Source: Piscinibacter defluvii
GTDB taxonomy: Bacteria; Pseudomonadota; Gammaproteobacteria; Burkholderiales; Burkholderiaceae_C
Assembly (NCBI RefSeq): GCF_004011805.1
Contig: NZ_RCHJ01000013.1
Span: forward strand, 222,967-286,966
Direction of reading: 5' to 3'
Length of the DNA stretch: 64,000 nt
Made by a program: the position numbers and the translations under genes. Under the pieces are notes generated by a model, which ran no database searches, was not told the origin of the DNA, and saw only the letters and a list, made by a program, of their open reading frames with translations. The first letter of the stretch is position 1. The number at the start of each line of letters is the position of its first letter. Positions 45,660-53,889 of this stretch are shown here, in pieces.

Positions 45660-46198
45660 TGCGACCCTCCGTCAGTGGCACCAGCACGGTAGGCGTCGCA
45701 CCGCTCGGCCGTCTGCAGCGAGCCGCACGGCGGTCCCTCGACGGCGCTGACGATCTCGCGCTTGCAGAACTCGCAGCGCGCCTTCGAGTCGTCCATCGCC
45801 AGCAGCCGGGCACGCGCCTCAGGATCGGTGACGCACTCGTTCACGGCCTCGGCCCAGGTCTGCTGCTTCGGCCGGCGCGCCTCGAGCGCGTCCCAGTCGA
45901 GCGTGCCGTCGGCGCGAACCAGGCCGGCCGAGCGCAGGATGGTGTCCGCATCCCTGAGCACCTGGGAGTGCTCGCCGGCGTGGAGCTTCATCAGCAGGCC
46001 CAGCAGCGTGGTGTTGCCGTTGCGGAACTGGTCGCGCTGCGTCTCGGCCTCGTTCGCGGCCAACAGCATGGCATCGACCACCCAACGGTGCGGCTGCCAA
46101 GTTTCTGCCAGCAGGTCGGTGGCCGGCATGTAGCTGTGCCGCTCGCCGCATGCGACGGCGGCTTCACGGGCGATCTGGACGCATCGATCCTGGTGCAT
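45656..46198 (-). CDS. Phage hypothetical protein
   Basis: 180 residues, mostly helical, with a C-terminal Cys pair RCEFCKREIV and two further Cys near PPCGSLQTAERCDAY that could form a zinc site. No family recognised. ATGA overlap with the ASCH gene. Confidence 0.65.
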   Translation of the reverse strand: MHQDRCVQIAREAAVACGERHSYMPATDLLAETWQPHRWVVDAMLLAANEAETQRDQFRNGNTTLLGLLMKLHAGEHSQVLRDADTILRSAGLVRADGTLDWDALEARRPKQQTWAEAVNECVTDPEARARLLAMDDSKARCEFCKREIVSAVEGPPCGSLQTAERCDAYRAGATDGGSQ

Positions 46199-46200
46199 GG

Positions 46201-46473
46201 TCAGGTCCTCGGGGTGGTCAGAGCGCGGTACTCGCGCATGGCGTCACGGCCGGTGATCAGCGGCGACTCGGTGGGCTGGATGGCTTCGCGCAGCAGATGC
46301 AACTCCAGCTTGAGCGCCCGCACCTCGGCGAGCACCTCGTCCACCTTGTCGTGCAGGTTGGACGGTCTGGACTCGAGACGAATGCCGGCTTCCTCGAACG
46401 CAGCGAGGTCGCGGAGGCGCTTCGCTACCGAGTAGGGGAAGCCAGAGGAGGCCGGATCAGTGTCAGAAGGCAT
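46201..46473 (-). CDS. Small phage protein, coiled coil
   Basis: 90 residues from MPSDTDPASS. The central segment VDEVLAEVRALKLELHLLRE is a heptad-rich coiled coil. It overlaps the next gene by 11 bases. Function unknown. Confidence 0.6.
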   Translation of the reverse strand: MPSDTDPASSGFPYSVAKRLRDLAAFEEAGIRLESRPSNLHDKVDEVLAEVRALKLELHLLREAIQPTESPLITGRDAMREYRALTTPRT

Positions 46474-46852
46474 TGGCTTTCTCCACGTTGGGCTTGGGTC
46501 CGAGCAGCTTCTCGCGCGCTGCGTCAAGGTCGATCTGTCTCTTGGGGCCGGCCGGGTGCTGGTGGTTGTGGTCGAGGTCCGCCAGCAACTCGCGGAAGGC
46601 CGTCTGGAACCATGTCCACTGGCTCTCGGCAAACCTCGCGTACAGCGACCAACTGATCGAGGATCGCAAGAGGCGATCAATCTCGGCATGCAGCAGGCGC
46701 AGGCACTCGAGCTCGCTGTGCGCCGTGTGCAGCCCGTAGTGCCTCAGGCCGGTATCGCCTTGCCTGATCGGGAACCCACAGTGCGAGCAGCGACGCTCCT
46801 CGCGGGCGGAAGCCGAGGGCGCTTCGGTGTTGGTGGTGTTCTTCTGCGTCAC
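46463..46852 (-). CDS. Phage protein with N-terminal zinc-binding motif
   Basis: 129 residues with a GTG start that overlaps the previous stop (GTGA). CSHCGFPIRQGDTG followed by SELECLRLL suggests a small zinc site; the rest is helical with several Trp residues. Function unknown. Confidence 0.65.
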   Translation of the reverse strand: MTQKNTTNTEAPSASAREERRCSHCGFPIRQGDTGLRHYGLHTAHSELECLRLLHAEIDRLLRSSISWSLYARFAESQWTWFQTAFRELLADLDHNHQHPAGPKRQIDLDAAREKLLGPKPNVEKANAF

Positions 46853-47103
46853 GGCTCGCCGCCTTCTTGACGAGCGTTCGAAGCAGCGCACGCGATCCGA
46901 TCCGCACGCACCGTCAGCGCATGCGCCGCGGCGCGCAGCTCGGGCTCTGTCGGCTCGCGGCCGAGACTGGCCAGCAGGCCGTCGATGAACTGCACCAGCG
47001 CCGGCGGATGCTTCTTGCAGGCGAGGCCGTTCGGCAGCCGGCCCTCCACGACATCGCCGCCGCGGCACGTGCCGGGGAAGCAGCTGCAGGTCTGATGGCT
47101 CAT
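46849..47103 (-). CDS. Small Cys-rich phage protein
   Basis: 84 residues starting MSHQTCSCFPGTCRGG, with three Cys in ten residues, then a helical segment LVQFIDGLLASLGREPTEPE. ATGA overlap with the J-domain gene. Function unknown. Confidence 0.6.
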   Translation of the reverse strand: MSHQTCSCFPGTCRGGDVVEGRLPNGLACKKHPPALVQFIDGLLASLGREPTEPELRAAAHALTVRADRIACAASNARQEGGEP

Positions 47104-47687
47104 CGGTAGATCTCCTGCAGCGCCTTCTCCTGCGCCGCGTTGAGCTCGGCCATCGCCTGGTGCGAGCCGCCGGGCTTGTCGGGGTGGTACCGGCTGGCCA
47201 GCCGGCGGTACGCGTCCTTGACGCCCTCGCGCGTGACGGCGAGGCGGTCGACGTCGAGCACCCGCCACCAGTCGCGGCCCACCGCCGCGCCAGGCGCCGG
47301 CAGCGCCAGGAAGCCCTGGAAGGTCGCGCGCACCAGCGCCAGCGTGCCGTGCCGCAGCTCCACGCGGCGGGCCTCGAGGATGTGGTGAATCGCCTGCAGG
47401 TTCGATGCGACGCTGTGATAGCGGTCGACCGGGATGCATACCTGCAGGCCGTCCCACACGAAGTAGACGGCCACGCCTGGGTCAGCCGGCGCGTCGACAC
47501 CCAGCGTGACGTTGCTGCTGATCACCAGCTGCTCGAGCTTCTTCCCCGAGTCGGCCGCGAAGAGCTTCAGGCTGCTCTGGACGTTCTTGATCGCGGCCGG
47601 CAGCGCGGTCTTGAACTTGCCGTGCTCGCGGTACTTTGCGCGCGGGAAGTGCGCCGGCCAGCAGAGAGGAAAGGCCGAGGCGCTCAC
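47100..47687 (-). CDS. Phage J-domain (DnaJ-like) protein
   Basis: 195 residues. Residues 139-195 form a J domain (DWWRVLDVDRL, AYRRLASRYHPDKPGGSHQA) with the HPD motif at 168-170 needed to stimulate Hsp70. The N-terminal 130 residues are an uncharacterised domain, perhaps for the client. It overlaps the methyltransferase by ATGA. It probably recruits host DnaK, for example for replication complex handling. Confidence 0.85.
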   Translation of the reverse strand: MSASAFPLCWPAHFPRAKYREHGKFKTALPAAIKNVQSSLKLFAADSGKKLEQLVISSNVTLGVDAPADPGVAVYFVWDGLQVCIPVDRYHSVASNLQAIHHILEARRVELRHGTLALVRATFQGFLALPAPGAAVGRDWWRVLDVDRLAVTREGVKDAYRRLASRYHPDKPGGSHQAMAELNAAQEKALQEIYR

Positions 47688-49543
47688 TGCGGTGCTCCGT
47701 TGGGAAGGCTGACCCCCAGCGCGATCGGCCGCACCCAGATCGGCTGCGCGCTGAGGATGAACGTCTCTCCGCTCCAGGCCAGCAGCAGCGTCGTGCCCAT
47801 CACGTGTGCGATGGCCTCGGCAGCCGCGGGCGGCACGGCGTTGCCGATGCGCTCGCGCCAGGCGCTGTCGCTGAGGCCGTCGAGTTCGAGCTGATCCTCG
47901 GGGTCGACCAGCGACTGCAGGGCCGCCAGCTCGAGCGTGGTGAACGGCCGGTGCCAGGTGCCGTCCTCGGCGCGGATCACGGCCACGAGCTTCTCGTCGG
48001 CCGCCGGCATGTCCACTTTCGGCGCCTCATCCGAGGTCGGAAAACCGGAAGTGCACGAGGGCCCGACTTGCGCAATTTCGCAAGTTCGCGGATCGGCCAC
48101 CGACCACCGGCCGTTGTCGTGCGTGGCGGCCGAGCTCACCGCCCCGGAGGGTGCACCCCACGGGATGACCCCGTAGTGGCCGCCCGTCAGGTAGGCCCCC
48201 CGCTGGGGGTCCATCCCTCCACGGGGGTCGGCCACGGCGTAGGCCCCCTGACCGGTGGTGCTGCCACTGATCACCGTGCCGGCCGGGCCTTCCCAGCCGG
48301 TCACCGCGTACTTCCCGAAGGCCTCGCCCTGCCGGCGCGGGTCGGCGACGCACTGGCCGCTGCCGTGCGCGCTGGTGACGGCGCAGGCCTCACGGTCCCA
48401 GCGCACCACGCGGAACTCGTTCGAGTGCTTCGGTGCGCCGGCGTGGCGCGGATCCGCCACGGAGCCGTACCCACTGCCGGGGGCCAGCTTGCTGGTGACG
48501 GTGCTGCTGCTCTCGCCCCAGTGGGTTACCCCGTACGCGTGCCCATCGTTCCATGCCGCCGATTCGGCGAAGCGCGGATCGGCCACGCTGAAGGCGCCGT
48601 TGCTCGGCCGGCTCTCGCTGGCCACCACGCCGGTCGGCTCGTTCCAGGCGCGCACGCCGTAGCCGCCGCGGTGCATCGCCGGCACGATCAGGTAGTCGCG
48701 CAGCTGGCCATCCTCGATCGCGAGGCGGTTGAGGCTGCGCCAGTCGCTGCCGGCTTCGACGAAGGCGAGACGAACCCAGGTCTTCCACTGCAGCGCCGGC
48801 ACGCGGTGCATCGGGCCGGCGGCCGGATCGCCCGGCAGCGCCATGCGGCCCAGCACGGTGCCGACGGCGCGCAGCGGCCGCGTCTCGGGCTCGTACAGGA
48901 AGGGCGCGACCTTCTCGACCTGCCGGGCCACCAGCAGGAAGCGCTTGCGGCTCTGCGCGAGGCTGCCGAGTTCGCCGCAGTCGTGCGTCGTCTCGGCCAC
49001 CGCGTAGCCGTAGGCCCGCAGCAGGTCGACGATCTGGTCCAGCAGGTGCCGGCCGCGCGTGGCGATGCGAGGCACGTTCTCGAAGACGATCAGCTCGGGC
49101 AGGTCGTCCTTCCAGGCCTCGAGCATCAGCCACACGCCGCGCAGCGTCAGGCGGTTCAAGGCCTGGTACCGGTCAGTGCGACTGCGGCTCTCGCTGAGCA
49201 GCCCGGAGAACCCCTTGCACGGCGCCGACAGGAAGACGATGTGCGGCCGCTCGTTCCCGGCGGCGCGCTGGATGTCGGCCGGCGTGGCCTCGCGCCAGTC
49301 GGTGCCCGGCTCGCGGCCGTGGAAGGCGCGGTACTGGTCGCGGTCGAACAGGTCGAGCACCGTGCCGCGCACGCCGGCCAGGCGCTCGAAGTCGCGCATC
49401 GCGGCTGCGTCGATGTCGATGCCGCCGAGGCAGCGGAAGAGCGCCTGCAGGTTGCCCACGCGAGGCTGGGCGCGGTTGAAGCCCTTGGCGCCGCCACCGA
49501 GGCCAGCGAAGAGATGGAAGTGGCGGATCTCGACGTTCGTCAT
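47684..49543 (-). CDS. DNA (cytosine-5-)-methyltransferase with repeated insert
   Basis: 619 residues. C5-methyltransferase motifs are motif I FAGLGGGAKGF (12-22), catalytic motif IV SAPCKGFSG with Cys109, motif VI VFENVPR (153-159), motif VIII QSRKRFLLVA (197-206) and motif X RIGNAVPP near the C-terminus. Between VIII and X, residues 295-486 contain five copies of an about 38-residue unit ending VADPR. The start is MTNVEIRHFH at 49543, overlapping the previous stop. It is likely an orphan phage methylase protecting phage DNA from restriction; no cognate nuclease is adjacent. Confidence 0.92.
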   Translation of the reverse strand: MTNVEIRHFHLFAGLGGGAKGFNRAQPRVGNLQALFRCLGGIDIDAAAMRDFERLAGVRGTVLDLFDRDQYRAFHGREPGTDWREATPADIQRAAGNERPHIVFLSAPCKGFSGLLSESRSRTDRYQALNRLTLRGVWLMLEAWKDDLPELIVFENVPRIATRGRHLLDQIVDLLRAYGYAVAETTHDCGELGSLAQSRKRFLLVARQVEKVAPFLYEPETRPLRAVGTVLGRMALPGDPAAGPMHRVPALQWKTWVRLAFVEAGSDWRSLNRLAIEDGQLRDYLIVPAMHRGGYGVRAWNEPTGVVASESRPSNGAFSVADPRFAESAAWNDGHAYGVTHWGESSSTVTSKLAPGSGYGSVADPRHAGAPKHSNEFRVVRWDREACAVTSAHGSGQCVADPRRQGEAFGKYAVTGWEGPAGTVISGSTTGQGAYAVADPRGGMDPQRGAYLTGGHYGVIPWGAPSGAVSSAATHDNGRWSVADPRTCEIAQVGPSCTSGFPTSDEAPKVDMPAADEKLVAVIRAEDGTWHRPFTTLELAALQSLVDPEDQLELDGLSDSAWRERIGNAVPPAAAEAIAHVMGTTLLLAWSGETFILSAQPIWVRPIALGVSLPNGAPQ

Positions 49544-49761
49544 AGCGACACCGGGCCCTTCACCATCGGGGCGTAGTGCGTCACGCCGCGGATGCGCCAC
49601 GCGGTCACGTCGCGCCAGATCGGCTCGCCGGCTTCGTCCCGGCCGTCGAGGAAGCCTTCGAACGCGCCGGTCTCGCCGGGCACGAACAGCAGGATGTTGT
49701 TCCCTCCTGTGGGCAGGGCATTGGCATCGACCGGATGCCAAGTGATGGTCTCCGTGGTCAT
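49540..49761 (-). CDS. Small phage protein, unknown
   Basis: 73 residues starting MTTETITWHPVDANALPTGG; pattern of a small beta-rich protein (NNILLFVPGE, EPIWRDVTAW). This style is common in phage early regions. ATGA overlaps on both sides. Confidence 0.7.
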   Translation of the reverse strand: MTTETITWHPVDANALPTGGNNILLFVPGETGAFEGFLDGRDEAGEPIWRDVTAWRIRGVTHYAPMVKGPVSL

Positions 49762-50177
49762 GCTGCGGCCTTCAATCGGTTCAGCATGCAGCCCTGACCG
49801 TCGTCCGCGAAGGTGCCGCTGCATCCAGGCGGCACAGGCGTGTCGCAGTTCCAGCAGACGGGCGGCAACACCGCGCGCTCCGTGATGCTGCTGGCGTCGA
49901 CGATGGCGATGCCGACGCGGTGCGCCACGTGCAGCTCGAGGTGCGCGCCGTCGCTGATCTGCCAGCCCGGCAGCAGCGCGACGGTGTCGCAGGTGAGCAT
50001 CTCCCGCAGATCGGCCCGCAGGCACATCTTCCACGGCGTGCCCGGGTCGGGGTTCACGTCGACCGGGTTCACCACGTCGTAGCCAAGCTGGCGCAGACGC
50101 GCCGCCTCGGCGTTGAACGCCGGGAAGTTGTGCTCCGGCATGCCGCTCATCGGCCCGCTGATGTAGACGCGGCGCAT
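49758..50177 (-). CDS. DUF4406 family protein (nucleoside deoxyribosyltransferase-like)
   Basis: 139 residues. MRRVYISGPMSGMPEHNFPA and the core RLGYDVVNPVDVNPD-like segment match DUF4406, related to nucleoside 2-deoxyribosyltransferases. The C-terminal part adds two CxxC-like pairs (CWNCDTPVPPGC). It may act in nucleotide metabolism; not demonstrated. Confidence 0.82.
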   Translation of the reverse strand: MRRVYISGPMSGMPEHNFPAFNAEAARLRQLGYDVVNPVDVNPDPGTPWKMCLRADLREMLTCDTVALLPGWQISDGAHLELHVAHRVGIAIVDASSITERAVLPPVCWNCDTPVPPGCSGTFADDGQGCMLNRLKAAA

Positions 50178-50548
50178 CAGGCGGGCACCTTCACGTCCAT
50201 GATGAAGCGCACGCCCATCGCTGCGACCTGGATCGCCTCTTCGCGAGCGCCCTGCGGGAAGTTGCGCTTGACGTCGTCCCACAGCTCGTCGAGTTCCTCG
50301 GCGATCACCGCGTAGCCCTCGTGCGAGCTGTTGAACGCCGGATAGCGCTCGATGGCGCGAAGTACCTCCGCGCGTACCTGTGCCAGGGCTGCATCCAGAG
50401 CGGCGACGCGCTCGGGCGTGCAGTGGCTGATCGGTTCCGTCTTCAAGTTCGTCCCCCGTTGGCGGGCCATCGCGGCCCACATGCAGTGCTCGGCGCTCGT
50501 GTCGCACCCGAGGCACTGCCCGGGTGGACATGAGCAGGGCTCGGCCAC
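50177..50548 (-). CDS. Phage protein, possible MazG-like nucleotide pyrophosphohydrolase
   Basis: 123 residues with a Cys-rich N-terminus (CSCPPGQCLGCD) and the segment SSHEGYAVIAEELDELWDDV, whose EExxE-like acidic helix resembles all-alpha NTP pyrophosphatases. The match is only a motif impression. TGATG overlap with the DUF4406 gene. Confidence 0.6.
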   Translation of the reverse strand: MAEPCSCPPGQCLGCDTSAEHCMWAAMARQRGTNLKTEPISHCTPERVAALDAALAQVRAEVLRAIERYPAFNSSHEGYAVIAEELDELWDDVKRNFPQGAREEAIQVAAMGVRFIMDVKVPA

Positions 50549-50549
50549 C

Positions 50550-51422
50550 TCAGTGCGTGGTGGTGCTGGCGCCGGAGCCGGCGAAGGCGGCCGTCGCGGC
50601 GTCGGCCTTGGCGGCGTCCTTCTTCTCGAGGTCCGCGGCGACCTTCTTGATGTGCTCCTGCGCGGCGTCGCTCGCCTTCGTCATCTCGGCGGTCGAGCTG
50701 CCGGCGGCCAGCGCGGCCTTCGTGGCGGCCTTGCCGCGCTCCGTGCGCGCCGGGCGTTCCTCGCCCTTGTGCGGCACCTTCGGGCCGGCCTCGCCCTTCA
50801 CGCGCGTGACCGCGGCGCGCTCGGCAGCACCCGGCTTGCGCGGCGCGGCAGGCGGCGGCGTGTCCGGATCGGTGTCGCCGGTGCCGGCCTCGTCCGCGAG
50901 GTCGCGCTGGTGCACCTCGGGCGGCGTCATGCGCATGGGCATGGTCTTGCTCTTCAGCGAGCCCAGCTCGCCGAGCATCACCTTCGACACGTCGGGCGAC
51001 TCGAGCGAGCAGCCGGCCACCACGGTGCCGCCTTCCTTGAACTGCAGCACCCAGTCGCTCAGGATGCAGTCCTTGATCAGCAGGTTCGATTCCTTGCGGC
51101 CGGTGCCGATCACGATCTCCGTCGTGTAGCCGGTCATCTCGAAAGTCAGCGGCAGCTTGGCGATCTTGGCGCCGAGCTGCGTCAGGCGGACCGACTTCTT
51201 CGGCTCCACCACTTCGATCTCGCTCTGCGCGCCGCGCGTCTCGGTCGGCGGCTCGTAGACGAACTCGGTGAGGTGCGCGCCGAAGTGCTCCAGCGTGTCG
51301 GGCGGCAGCTGCATCTCGAGCTTCAGCTTCACGCCCGGCTTCTCGTCGGGCTTGCGGTTCTTCTGGCTGAGGGTAATGACGTTCTTCACCTTCACGTCGG
51401 TGGCATTCGACAGTGCGAACAT
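50550..51422 (-). CDS. Phage hypothetical protein with Lys/Ala-rich tail
   Basis: 290 residues. The first 190 form a beta-rich domain (MFALSNATDVKVKNVITLSQ, MTGYTTEIVIGTGRKE); then comes a Pro/Ala/Lys-rich linker and a Lys/Ala helix at the C-terminus. It lies in the recombination/modification operon. Not recognised; a nucleic-acid-binding role would fit but is not shown. Confidence 0.65.
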   Translation of the reverse strand: MFALSNATDVKVKNVITLSQKNRKPDEKPGVKLKLEMQLPPDTLEHFGAHLTEFVYEPPTETRGAQSEIEVVEPKKSVRLTQLGAKIAKLPLTFEMTGYTTEIVIGTGRKESNLLIKDCILSDWVLQFKEGGTVVAGCSLESPDVSKVMLGELGSLKSKTMPMRMTPPEVHQRDLADEAGTGDTDPDTPPPAAPRKPGAAERAAVTRVKGEAGPKVPHKGEERPARTERGKAATKAALAAGSSTAEMTKASDAAQEHIKKVAADLEKKDAAKADAATAAFAGSGASTTTH

Positions 51423-51448
51423 GGCTCGTAGCTCCTGGTGGTTGCAGG

Positions 51449-51838
51449 TCAGACGGTGTGGGTGCCTTCGACACCGCGGCGCATGCGGGCCAGCGTGCGG
51501 CTGTGCAGCCAGTGCTGGGCTTCCTCGAGCTTCGTTAGCGCGATGGCGTTCTCGCGGCACGCGTAGGGGCCGGCCTGGAAGGAACGGAGGCGGTCGATCA
51601 CGATGGCGATGAGCGCTTCGTGGGTGATGCCGTTGACGCCCTTCTCCGGGATCGGCCCGTTCTGGAACAGGATGTCGGCCATCTGATAGGCCGGCCCGCT
51701 GTTGCTCTCGTTCGTCGAGCTGTTGAAGCCGCCGATGGTGTACAGGTGGCTGGCGCCGCCGGCGCCGGGCTTGTCCACCACGGTGATGGTCAGCAGATCG
51801 TTGGCAGGGTTCACCTTGTGGTCGTGGATCGTGCGCAT
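51449..51838 (-). CDS. Tad1/Acb2-like candidate anti-defence protein
   Basis: 129 residues in two parts: an N-terminal beta-rich segment (DLLTITVVDKPGAGGASHLY) and, from residue 69, a helical hairpin with ACRENAIALTKLEEAQHWLH and the tail RGVEGTHTV. This layout and motif resemble the Acb2/Tad1 hairpin family of phage proteins that sequester cyclic-nucleotide signals of CBASS or Thoeris defence. The assignment is from memory of the family. The gene has 26-base gaps on either side. Confidence 0.6.
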   Translation of the reverse strand: MRTIHDHKVNPANDLLTITVVDKPGAGGASHLYTIGGFNSSTNESNSGPAYQMADILFQNGPIPEKGVNGITHEALIAIVIDRLRSFQAGPYACRENAIALTKLEEAQHWLHSRTLARMRRGVEGTHTV

Positions 51839-51859
51839 GTGGATTTCCTGGGGGTGTGG

Positions 51860-52297
51860 TCAGTAGGAGCGGCCGTGGCCGTCGAGGTCTTCCGGGTCGT
51901 CGTCGGGGTCGCTGGGCACGACTCCGCCGGGCAGGCGCAGCTGTCGCGCGTCGTCGACCAGCGCGGCGACGGCTTCCTTCGACTGGTAGGGCTTCAGCGG
52001 CTCGTGCTTGATGCCGCGCGCGGCTTCGCGCGCCACGTCTTCGTCGCACCAGTTCACGGCGTAGATGGCGCCGGCGCCGAAGCTGCGCGTGTGGGCCTGG
52101 ATCAGCCGCTGCCGGCGCACCGGCGGCGATTCGTCGTAGTCGACTTCCGAGACGACGATCTCGGGCACGTCGACGCGGATGAACGCGGCACCGGCGAACA
52201 CCTGCTCGCTGACGCGGCCGGCGATGCGGTTGTGGCCCAGGAGTTCGACCACGGCCCACATCGCGGGCGGCTGGGTGTTGGCTTGCTGATCGCTCAT
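51860..52297 (-). CDS. Phage early protein, unknown
   Basis: 145 residues. MWAVVELLGHNRIAGRVSEQ and the following FIRVDVPEI segment form a conserved beta-rich core frequent in phage early regions. The C-terminus is acidic (SDPDDDPEDLDG). Function unknown. Confidence 0.7.
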   Translation of the reverse strand: MSDQQANTQPPAMWAVVELLGHNRIAGRVSEQVFAGAAFIRVDVPEIVVSEVDYDESPPVRRQRLIQAHTRSFGAGAIYAVNWCDEDVAREAARGIKHEPLKPYQSKEAVAALVDDARQLRLPGGVVPSDPDDDPEDLDGHGRSY

Positions 52298-52299
52298 GG

Positions 52300-52536
52300 T
52301 CAGTGCGCCTTGTCGCTGGGCGGCACGTGGGTGCCGGGGAGGGTGTCGTCGTCGCCGACAACCTCCACCGAAACACTCGGGACGCCAACTTGCTGGAAGA
52401 GCTGCAGCAGAGCGCCTGCAGATGCGCCGCGGGCCTGGCATTCGTAGCAGTGCGATTGGTGCCACCACGAGGCCACGCGGCGCTTCATCCGGTTCACGCG
52501 CGCGATGCGCACCTGTTCCTGGAGGCTGGCGCTCAT
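52300..52536 (-). CDS. Small phage protein, unknown
   Basis: 78 residues: basic helical N-terminus (RIARVNRMKRRVASWWHQSH), a CYEC pair and a hydrophobic beta segment. ATGA overlap with the upstream gene. Function unknown. Confidence 0.55.
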   Translation of the reverse strand: MSASLQEQVRIARVNRMKRRVASWWHQSHCYECQARGASAGALLQLFQQVGVPSVSVEVVGDDDTLPGTHVPPSDKAH

Positions 52537-52742
52537 GACGGGCTCCCTTCTCCGACGGCCTTCTGGTCCGGCTCTTCGACCTGGACGCCAGCCTTGAAGG
52601 CGCGCTCGAGGTCGGTCTGCGTGGCGACGCGCGTGACGTAGGTGCCGCGCGCGACGTGCATGAGCGCGGCGTTCGGGTGCGACGCTCGCACCAGGCGCAC
52701 CGCGTCGCCTTGCTCGATGGTGTAGATCCGCTTCGTGGCCAT
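52533..52742 (-). CDS. Small phage protein, unknown
   Basis: 69 residues beginning MATKRIYTIEQGDAVRLVRA, a compact alpha/beta sequence common next to phage recombination genes. ATGA overlap with the downstream gene. Function unknown. Confidence 0.65.
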   Translation of the reverse strand: MATKRIYTIEQGDAVRLVRASHPNAALMHVARGTYVTRVATQTDLERAFKAGVQVEEPDQKAVGEGSPS

Positions 52743-52745
52743 GGG

Positions 52746-53861
52746 TCAGCCCTCCGCCGGGTAGGTGCGCTCGAGGTGCGCCTTCAGGTCGCGCTGCTGA
52801 TCGGCCGGTAGGTCGCGGGCGGCATCCAGTTCGGCCAGCGCGTCGTCGCGGTTGCCCGCTCGCGAGATGGCCTCGGCGACGGCGGCGTAGCTCGGGGCGC
52901 TCGTCGGCGCAGCAGCGGCCGAATTCGGCCCGCCAGGAGCCGATCGCGGTGCCGCCGCGGCCTGGGCAGCTGCGGCAGGCTCCGGCGCCTCCTTCGTGGC
53001 AGCACGCCGGGCAGCAGCCTTGCCGCCTGCCGGCGGGGCGGGAGGAGGCACCTCACCGGTGGCGCTGGCCACCAGCTTGAGCGACTCGGCGCTGGCGCGG
53101 AACTGGTCGACGCCTCCGGCCGCGGCACCGCCGAGGCCCATCAGCTCGGCATAGGACAGGCTGTCCAGCACGCGCCGGTCCAGGCCGATGCCATGCTTCG
53201 CTGCGAACTGCTGCGCACCGGAGCGCAGCTGGTCGATGGTCTTCTCCTGCGAAGCGTTGCCTGCGGCGAGGTGCTTCTTCTTGAAGTCCTCGATCACCTT
53301 CTGCGGCAGCACGTCCAGGATGCCGTTGCGGCGCGCCTTGCTCTCGGCGATCACGTCGAAGTGCGGGCGCTCGAACAGGCCGCCGTCGCGCTTCTTCTCG
53401 ATCTTGGTTTCCTTCTTGCGCACCTGGGTGGAGTTGCCGGTCTTGATGTCGTCGACCTGCATCACGCACTCGTAGAAGTCGGTGTCGGCCTCGAGCTCGG
53501 GCAGCACGGCCGTGTGAATGGACAGCGGCTCGAAGCTGCGGAAGATGAACAGCGCACCGCGCTTCTCCACCGTCGCGACGATCTTGGACTTGATGCCCCC
53601 GTACTCGCTGGCCAGCTGACGGGCACCGACCACGGACACGCCGGTGACTCGGTTGCCGGAGATGGTGAAGTCGTACACGAAGGCCTTGCTGACCGCGCCA
53701 CGCAGCAGCTCGTCTTCGATCAGCTGCTCGTCGCGCGCCTGCATCACGTGCCAGGCGTCGGGGCTGAAGGGGGTGAATCCCCGGTTCAGCAGCGAGCCGA
53801 AGTCGTCGGCCTCGCGGGGTTGGGCCTGGCCGGTGGCCACGGCGCGCAGTGCTTGGTTCAT
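52746..53861 (-). CDS. Probable phage single-strand annealing recombinase
   Basis: 371 residues. The N-terminal 240 contain RVTGVSVVGARQLASEYGGI and KKETKIEKKRDGGLFERPHF; the C-terminus is Ala/Pro-rich. I cannot place it in RecT, Erf or Rad52 families, but it sits directly downstream of a YqaJ exonuclease, where phages keep the annealing protein. The start MNQALRAVATG at 53861 has GAGGA about 10 bases upstream; a start at 53909 would overlap yqaJ. Confidence 0.55.
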   Translation of the reverse strand: MNQALRAVATGQAQPREADDFGSLLNRGFTPFSPDAWHVMQARDEQLIEDELLRGAVSKAFVYDFTISGNRVTGVSVVGARQLASEYGGIKSKIVATVEKRGALFIFRSFEPLSIHTAVLPELEADTDFYECVMQVDDIKTGNSTQVRKKETKIEKKRDGGLFERPHFDVIAESKARRNGILDVLPQKVIEDFKKKHLAAGNASQEKTIDQLRSGAQQFAAKHGIGLDRRVLDSLSYAELMGLGGAAAGGVDQFRASAESLKLVASATGEVPPPAPPAGGKAAARRAATKEAPEPAAAAQAAAAPRSAPGGPNSAAAAPTSAPSYAAVAEAISRAGNRDDALAELDAARDLPADQQRDLKAHLERTYPAEG

Positions 53862-53889
53862 GCGTCGGTCGTCCTCTTCTCTTGGGTCA

